Assembly (NCBI GenBank): GCA_026129095.1
Contig: JAHCIT010000007.1
Coordinates: forward strand, 1-64,000
DNA from: Deltaproteobacteria bacterium
GTDB taxonomy: Bacteria; JAGRBM01; JAHCIT01
Length of the DNA: 64,000 nucleotides
Reading direction: 5' to 3'
Of this stretch, positions 57,618 through 64,000 are shown piece after piece. Positions within the stretch are counted from its first letter, which is position 1, and each line of letters begins with the position of its first letter. Under the pieces are notes generated by a model. It searched no databases. It was not told the DNA's origin and saw only the letters and a list, made by a program, of their open reading frames with translations. A program made the translations under genes and the position numbers.

Positions 57618-60137
57618 CTATTTCGACTTCGCCACGTAGGCGCCGTCCCAGTTCTCGGGCGGCGGGGAAACGAGATATTCCTTCGTACGCTTCAGGAAAA
57701 CGCCAGCAGGCCCATCCTTGGGGTTCATGGAGAGAATCTTCTCAAACAACTCGATCGCGCCGGGGAAATCACGCCCCATGTGCCGCTTCATCGCCTCATC
57801 CCAGATTGGCATTATGTCAGCCAGGACTCCGGTTGTCGTTCCCTTTTTCCCAAACAGCTCGTAAACCTTCACCGGCTTGGTCTTCCCCTTGACGACAAGA
57901 AGATCGAGGAACCTGCAATCAATAGCGTCCTTGGCCTGATTATAGGTCTCCTCGCCAATCATCAGATAAATCCCGTACGCCTTGCACTGGGATTCAAGAC
58001 GTGCGGCGAGGTTCACCGTGTCGCCCATCATCGTGTAGTTAAACCGCGACTGGCTGCCCATGTTACCGATGACCATCGGACCGGTATTGAGCCCGATCCG
58101 CATCCGGACCTGAGGGAGCCCCTGCTTGACCCATTCTTCGCGGAGTTCCGCCAGCTTGACCTGCATGTCGATGGCGGAATGGCAGGCGCGGACGGCGTGA
58201 TCCTCGAACGGGATCGGGGCGCCGTAGAACGACACGATGGCATCGCCGATATACTTGTCCACGGTCGCGTCATACTGGTAGGCGATATTGGTCATTTCAG
58301 TCAGAAAGACGTTCAGGAAACTGACCAGCTCTTCTGGCTGCATTTTCTCGGAAAAAGTGGAGAACCCCTCGATGTCCGAGAAGAACGCTGTCAATATCTT
58401 CTTTTCCCCGCCGAGCTTCAGCGCACCGGGATCGTCGGCGAGCTTGGTCACCATCGCCGGGTGCAGGTAGTAGCCAAAGGCGCTCTTGATCTGGCGTTTC
58501 TCCTTCTCCTCCGTGGCATAGCGGTAAATCGTAATGGCCGAGTAGCTCGCCACCACCGAGAACAGCGGGAAAATCAGGTTGAGCCACACGCCGCGCTGGA
58601 AGACATAGAAATTGAGCCAAATGACCCCCGCCATGACGAACACCGTGATCAGGGCGCCCGAAACCGCCGACAGGCGCGGGACAATCACCGCCATCAGGAT
58701 CGCGATCACCAGCATGATGAACAGGTCCTGGACGTAGGTGACCGGATTCGGAGCGAACTTGAAATCCTGGTTCAGCAGGTTGTTGATCACCGCCGCATGG
58801 ATCTCGACACCTGGGAGCGCCTTCTCGAATGGCGTTGTCCTAAGATCGTACACGCCGATAGATGTCGCCCCGAACAGGACGATCTTGTCCTTGAAGGTTC
58901 CTGGCGGGTAGTTCCCCGATACGGCGTCGGCGAAGCTGATGTGCGGATATGTCCCTTTGCCGCCGTAGTAGTTGATCAGAAGCCGGCCGCGATCATCGGT
59001 TGGGATCAGGATATACCGGTCATCCTGATCGGGACCGATCCCTACCTGCGAGATCAGGTTCCCGTAGTTGTCATATTCAAACGCGATCGCCGCCTCCGGA
59101 CTATATCGTTTCAGATAGGTCAGGGTCGTCTCTACAGCCAGCGATGTGAACACATCCTCGTCGTGCCGGAGGAATACCTCATGACGGCGAATGATTCCGT
59201 CCTCATCCTGTTCGGCATTGAAATACCCGAAATGGGCACCCTTGCGTGACAATATTTCCAGGTTCGGAAGCACACCGATGGCGGACGGTATGGCGATATA
59301 GGGGTCGTTCGCGGTGCGTTCCCCCCGTTCGATCGCATTCATCACCCGGCTGGGGTACTGGAGCTCAAATCCCTTGACGATCTGCTCCATCGGCAGATCG
59401 CCGATTTCGGCCTTGTCCTTGAACATGACATAGCCGAGCACAATCCGGTCACGGTATTTCTCAATGATCTGGGCGAATGCCTCGTCCGATCCAAAATTGG
59501 CTGCTTCCTCGATTTCCTTCTGGAGCCGTATCCGGGATTGTTCTACCAGCCCCTGCTGGCGCCTGAGGTCTGCCATCAGCGCCTCGAACTGGCTGCGCGG
59601 CGTCTCATCGGGGAGTTGCTCCAGCAGCCGGTTCATCCGGGCATCCAGGTCGGACGGGAGCAGGATCTTGTCCCTGAAGTAGGTTTTTTCCAGCCGTGTC
59701 ACCAGCTCATGGAATACCGACTTGACCGTCTGGTCATTGGGATCAGGTTCGGCGAATACGGCGTCGAACCCCAGCACGGCCGCGCCATCCTCCATGATGT
59801 TCTCGATGCCCCGGCCGATCACCCGGCGCTGCCAGGGCCACCGTCCCAGTTCCTTGTTGGCCTTCTCGTCGATCGTCACGATCACGATACGCGGATCGGC
59901 CGGACGGGTACCGGTCATGAGGAACCGGTAGTCGTATGCCTTGCTCTCAATCTGGTTGATGAATGAAAGCCCCTGCGTCTGGAACAGATAGTGAAGCGTG
60001 TTGACGGGGTGCATCACCTTGAGCACATAGACCGCCGCCAGAACCAAGAAGACAAAAAATGAGAGTTTGGCGGGAGACAGTCCCAGCCACTTGCGCAACA
60101 CACTCCGGCCGCTGCTGCCGCTACCCTTGTCTGCCAT
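57618..60137 (-). CDS. CHASE2-domain adenylate/guanylate cyclase
   Basis: The 839-residue protein has an N-terminal helix (~25-45), a large extracytoplasmic CHASE2 sensor (~60-410) with DYRFLMTGTRPADPRIVIVTID, then three helices (~450-540). The class III cyclase domain begins near 583. Metal Asp residues are in FFSDIEGFS and KYIGDAIVSFYG, and GLNTGPMVIGNMGSQSRFNYTMMGD is the substrate loop. A TPR-like tail ends it. It senses an envelope signal and makes cAMP or cGMP. GGGGAA precedes the ATG. It is transcribed with rhodanese. Confidence 0.93.
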   Translation of the reverse strand: MADKGSGSSGRSVLRKWLGLSPAKLSFFVFLVLAAVYVLKVMHPVNTLHYLFQTQGLSFINQIESKAYDYRFLMTGTRPADPRIVIVTIDEKANKELGRWPWQRRVIGRGIENIMEDGAAVLGFDAVFAEPDPNDQTVKSVFHELVTRLEKTYFRDKILLPSDLDARMNRLLEQLPDETPRSQFEALMADLRRQQGLVEQSRIRLQKEIEEAANFGSDEAFAQIIEKYRDRIVLGYVMFKDKAEIGDLPMEQIVKGFELQYPSRVMNAIERGERTANDPYIAIPSAIGVLPNLEILSRKGAHFGYFNAEQDEDGIIRRHEVFLRHDEDVFTSLAVETTLTYLKRYSPEAAIAFEYDNYGNLISQVGIGPDQDDRYILIPTDDRGRLLINYYGGKGTYPHISFADAVSGNYPPGTFKDKIVLFGATSIGVYDLRTTPFEKALPGVEIHAAVINNLLNQDFKFAPNPVTYVQDLFIMLVIAILMAVIVPRLSAVSGALITVFVMAGVIWLNFYVFQRGVWLNLIFPLFSVVASYSAITIYRYATEEKEKRQIKSAFGYYLHPAMVTKLADDPGALKLGGEKKILTAFFSDIEGFSTFSEKMQPEELVSFLNVFLTEMTNIAYQYDATVDKYIGDAIVSFYGAPIPFEDHAVRACHSAIDMQVKLAELREEWVKQGLPQVRMRIGLNTGPMVIGNMGSQSRFNYTMMGDTVNLAARLESQCKAYGIYLMIGEETYNQAKDAIDCRFLDLLVVKGKTKPVKVYELFGKKGTTTGVLADIMPIWDEAMKRHMGRDFPGAIELFEKILSMNPKDGPAGVFLKRTKEYLVSPPPENWDGAYVAKSK

Positions 60138-60161
60138 TTCCCCGTATCCCCTTGCCGGTGC

Positions 60162-60938
60162 CTATTGTGGCGCCTTGAGCCCCAGTTCCCGCATGACTGC
60201 CTTCAGATCCTCCCACGCGAACTTCTTCTGGTTCGGATCCCTGAGCAGGTAGGCGGGATGAAATGTGGGCATCACTTTAATACCCCCGTCGAACTTGTGC
60301 CACCGGCCCCGGATCTTGGTAATACCTTCTGCTGTATTGAGCACGAACCGGGTGGACGGCGCCCCCAGGGTGACAATCACCTCGGGACCGATGGCCCGTA
60401 TCTGCCTCAAGAGGAAGGGGGAACAGGCCGCCGTTTCATCGGGCTCTGGGGGCCGGTCCTTCTGGAACCTGAGATCGACCGTCGGACGGCATTTGACGAT
60501 ATTGGCAATATAGACATCTTCGCGTTTTAACCCCATCGCCTCGATCATTTTGGTCAGGAGCTGACCCGCCTTGCCAACAAAGGGGCGCCCTTGCAGGTCT
60601 TCGTCCTTGCCCGGACCTTCACCGATGAACATGAGCCGGGCGCGAGGGTTGCCCTCGCCGAATGCTATCTTTGTCCGTGTCCCGGCAAGCTTGCACCGCT
60701 GGCAATCACCCAGGTCAGTCTGGATATCCTCCAGGGTTTCTCCTCTGGTAGTTGCTCCCGATTCAGTAGATGTCTCCGGCTCGCGCAACTTGTCCATCGT
60801 TTCTGGCTGCCCACGCCCGTCAGATACGGCTAGCCCTGATCCGGACCCGGCTGCCAGCGGAGCCACATGAAGCCAGTCGATGCCGATCGACTGATAGTAT
60901 TCAGCCGTTGCGAGAAGACGCTTTCGGTCAGCGGTCAC
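60162..60938 (-). CDS. type-4 uracil-DNA glycosylase (Fe-S)
   Basis: The 258-residue enzyme matches family 4 UDG. Fe-S cysteines are [10 protein letters not shown] and CRPTVDLR...CSPFLL. The motif [20 protein letters not shown] and [13 protein letters not shown] form the uracil and DNA sites. The N-terminal ~50 residues are low-complexity. A GTG at 60938, 8 bp after the coaBC stop, gives the family N-terminus ([19 protein letters not shown]). It removes uracil from deaminated DNA. It is in the minus-strand unit with coaBC and the cyclase. Confidence 0.9.
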   Translation of the reverse strand: MTADRKRLLATAEYYQSIGIDWLHVAPLAAGSGSGLAVSDGRGQPETMDKLREPETSTESGATTRGETLEDIQTDLGDCQRCKLAGTRTKIAFGEGNPRARLMFIGEGPGKDEDLQGRPFVGKAGQLLTKMIEAMGLKREDVYIANIVKCRPTVDLRFQKDRPPEPDETAACSPFLLRQIRAIGPEVIVTLGAPSTRFVLNTAEGITKIRGRWHKFDGGIKVMPTFHPAYLLRDPNQKKFAWEDLKAVMRELGLKAPQ

Positions 60939-60945
60939 CGGTCCG

Positions 60946-62286
<1,341 letters not shown>

Positions 62287-62296
62287 CGGGCCCCGG

Positions 62297-62773
62297 CTAG
62301 CTCTTCACCCGTTCGGCGATGGAGTCGAAATAGCTTTGCACATGGTCGGTGCTTTTCTGTTCCAGCGCACGGCGTATCTGTGACACCGGAAAGATGAAGC
62401 CCTCCTGGGGATGGGCAATACAGAGTTCCTTGAAACCCTCGTTATACCGCCAATCACCGCCGAAGGTCCGCCTGATCACTTCGCCCAGGTAGAAACCCAT
62501 TTCCTCAATTGTCGGATCTGAAAGGGTATTCTTGGCATAGTTGCGTTCCAGCACGGTGTCGATCGCTTTCAGGGTCGCCCGGCCGAAGTCGAGTTTTTCA
62601 CCTGTCGCCTTTTCGTGATCCCGGGCGTAGGCATCGGCTTTCTCTTTCGCATGGGTGGCAAGCCGTTCCGGGCTGGCGGAGGCGAGATCATGCGACTTGC
62701 GGCTGAACATGACTGCCAAAACAGCCACTACCGCTACAATTCCAACCAGGACCAACAGGGTCGTCATGTCCAT
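62297..62773 (-). CDS. membrane-anchored protein of unknown function
   Basis: The 158-residue protein has one N-terminal helix (MTTLLVLVGIVAVVAVLAVMF) and a soluble domain. The segment MGFYLGEVIRRTFGGDWRYN followed by GFIFPVSQIRRALEQ resembles DUF3806-type small domains seen in SUKH-like or TPR-accessory proteins, but the match is weak. It is 10 bp upstream of coaBC on the same strand and probably shares its transcript. Confidence 0.6.
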   Translation of the reverse strand: MDMTTLLVLVGIVAVVAVLAVMFSRKSHDLASASPERLATHAKEKADAYARDHEKATGEKLDFGRATLKAIDTVLERNYAKNTLSDPTIEEMGFYLGEVIRRTFGGDWRYNEGFKELCIAHPQEGFIFPVSQIRRALEQKSTDHVQSYFDSIAERVKS

Positions 62774-62904
62774 AACGGCGAGTTACTCTCCCTCAACTCC
62801 TTGTATCACTGGCCATTTTCACGGGCAATGGGCGTTGGCTACCATGGGCGGGCACCAAAACCGGCCTACCCGCAACTCGGCATGGGAGGCCAGGAGATAC
62901 AACC

Positions 62905-63726
62905 ATGCCTGAATCCATACCGTTTGCATCCACAGTGGTTCTCCTGAGACCGGGAATGGATGTGTTCCTGATGAAGCGGCACGGCAAAAGCGGCTTCATG
63001 GGCGGGGTGCATGTATTTCCGGGCGGCAAGGTGGATGAGGATGACCGCGCTGCGGACTGGACTGAAGTCATCGGGGCGGCAGCCGTCAGCCCGCTCACCA
63101 CAAAAGTTCCCGGCCTCACTGAAACCGACGCACGGGCACTCATTGTCGCCTCCATACGGGAAACCCTGGAGGAAGCGGGAGTGATTCTGGGCGGACCGGC
63201 TCCGACGGGACTGGAGGCAGTCCAGCAGAAACTGAACGCCAGCGAAATGCGGTTCCTGGACTGGGTACGCGAGACAAATGTCCGCCTCGACACTGATCGA
63301 CTGGCCTTTTTCGACCACTGGATCACACCACCCATTGAAAAAAAACGGTTCGATACATTCTTCTTCGCCGCTGCCATCCCTGAAGGCCAGACGGCGACAT
63401 CGGTCAGCCGGGAAACCACCGAAGGAGTCTGGATGCAGCCAGCCGAGGCCGTGGACCGCTATCGCGCCGGAGAGATCACGCTGGCACCCCCCACCTGCAC
63501 GACACTGCTGAGACTCTCCAGGTTCCGTGACCCCGGCGAGGCCATTGAAAGCCTCCGCCGCCGCCCCGTCGCCACCATGCTCCCCAAGGTATCGCAGGAA
63601 AATGGCCAGATGATTCTCATGCTGCCGGGCCACCCCGGCTATGGCCCACATGAAGGCGAACTGGATCCCGAAGGGCCATCCTGCGTCCGCATGAACGGCG
63701 GGAAGTGGTTCCCGGAAACCCGATGA
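62905..63726 (+). CDS. Nudix hydrolase (NUDT19-like)
   Basis: The 273-residue protein has a split Nudix box. GGVHVFPGGKVDEDDRA (33-49) is separated by an insertion from ASIRETLEEAGV (about 87-98), which supplies the REx2EE metal site. This layout matches NUDT19-like enzymes, several of which hydrolyse CoA esters. A strong AGGAG precedes the ATG. Its TGA overlaps the ATG of another Nudix gene, which runs off the window. Proximity to CoaBC makes CoA a reasonable substrate, as inference. Confidence 0.88.
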   Translation: MPESIPFASTVVLLRPGMDVFLMKRHGKSGFMGGVHVFPGGKVDEDDRAADWTEVIGAAAVSPLTTKVPGLTETDARALIVASIRETLEEAGVILGGPAPTGLEAVQQKLNASEMRFLDWVRETNVRLDTDRLAFFDHWITPPIEKKRFDTFFFAAAIPEGQTATSVSRETTEGVWMQPAEAVDRYRAGEITLAPPTCTTLLRLSRFRDPGEAIESLRRRPVATMLPKVSQENGQMILMLPGHPGYGPHEGELDPEGPSCVRMNGGKWFPETR

Positions 63727-64000
63727 AGCTCCAAAAACTCCGGGTGGCACGGAAACCCCATCCGCTCACAAGGCCCGGTTCCTTTTTCACCGTGGAAGGC
63801 TACCGCCTCGTGAACGACTACGGCGGCGGCAAGCGGTCGAAAAGTTATAATTGCGAAAGCGTCCACCGGCGGGGGACCGACGGTGTCGCGATTCTTATCT
63901 ATCGCCGGGGCCGCCGTGGTCAGACCGAAATTCTCCTCAAGGAATGCATCCGGCCGCCAATACTGCTTCGCGCCCCGCGCGTTAGGAAGAACCGACCCAA
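63723..64000 (+). CDS. second Nudix-like (ADP-ribose pyrophosphatase-type) protein, truncated by window edge
   Basis: The first 92 residues show an N-terminal strand and linker, then SKSYNCESVHRRGTDGVAILIYRRG near 43-67, typical of the N-domain of ADP-ribose pyrophosphatase-type Nudix enzymes. The catalytic Nudix box lies off the right edge. The ATG overlaps the preceding Nudix gene (ATGA), so the two are translated together. The call rests only on the N-terminal part. Confidence 0.6.
   Translation, partial: MKLQKLRVARKPHPLTRPGSFFTVEGYRLVNDYGGGKRSKSYNCESVHRRGTDGVAILIYRRGRRGQTEILLKECIRPPILLRAPRVRKNRP

Noticed and set aside
57780-59249. A 489-residue plus-strand frame
   Set aside because: It lies wholly inside the cyclase gene on the opposite strand and resembles no protein family.

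Overview
The window is GC-rich, densely packed bacterial chromosome. It holds about 62 protein genes, nearly all housekeeping or metabolic. I saw no rRNA, tRNA, CRISPR array or transposase. The cell has a Gram-negative envelope: lipoproteins, MsrP/MsrQ, a signal-peptide protein that may be a beta-barrel, and an AMIN-domain amidase. GlnD, a type-4 uracil-DNA glycosylase, an EF-P of unusual loop sequence, Cys-rich lipoproteins and many acyl-CoA genes suggest an uncultured lineage near the former Deltaproteobacteria (Myxococcota/Desulfobacterota/Binatota-like). That placement is inference; no marker gene settles it.

Layout. 1-2.6 kb: the truncated end of a PLD-SNF2 helicase gene of defence type, then about 0.8 kb with no convincing gene. 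2.6-9.8 kb: an APH-like kinase/lipocalin-like pair behind a perfect 22-bp palindrome, an O-methyltransferase, a DUF4212/sodium-solute symporter pair, a fatty-acid hydroxylase and a divergent TetR gene. 10-15 kb: a lipid-type operon (SCP2, two ferritin-like PF10118 paralogues, a luciferase-like monooxygenase, an SDR-SCP2 fusion). 15-29 kb: a methyltransferase, a YfhO-like membrane protein, a more AT-rich universal-stress/cation-antiporter pair, YqaA, MscS, MsrPQ and two tandem serine hydrolases. 29-37 kb: lipoproteins, enoyl-CoA hydratase, RsgA, then a tightly coupled JAMM protease / LplA-like / E1-like / LPP20-like operon. 37-45 kb: an HTH protein, a structured leader and a Gdx-type guanidinium exporter, MaoC hydratase, acyl-CoA ligase, GlnD, amidase and EF-P. 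45-56 kb: a long plus-strand run with a second acyl-CoA ligase, acyltransferase, DASS permease and acyl-CoA dehydrogenase. 56-64 kb: ArsC, a methyltransferase, a probable unannotated ncRNA with its own terminator, rhodanese, CHASE2-cyclase, uracil-DNA glycosylase, CoaBC and two overlapping Nudix genes.

How it fits together. Acyl-CoA metabolism is the recurring theme: two ligases, a dehydrogenase, two kinds of enoyl-CoA hydratase, SCP2 carriers and a hydroxylase. TetR-type palindromes sit in front of several of these genes, and two sites share identical 7-bp arms, so a common regulator is plausible. The most unusual features are the JAMM/LplA-like/E1 operon, which has no visible ubiquitin-like partner and a ligase lacking its lipoyl-adenylate lysine; the structured RNA leader before the guanidinium exporter; the terminator-ended ncRNA candidate near 57.2 kb; and an EF-P with Asn where a modified Lys or Arg is expected. 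No single clearly new defence or biosynthetic system is proven by this sequence.
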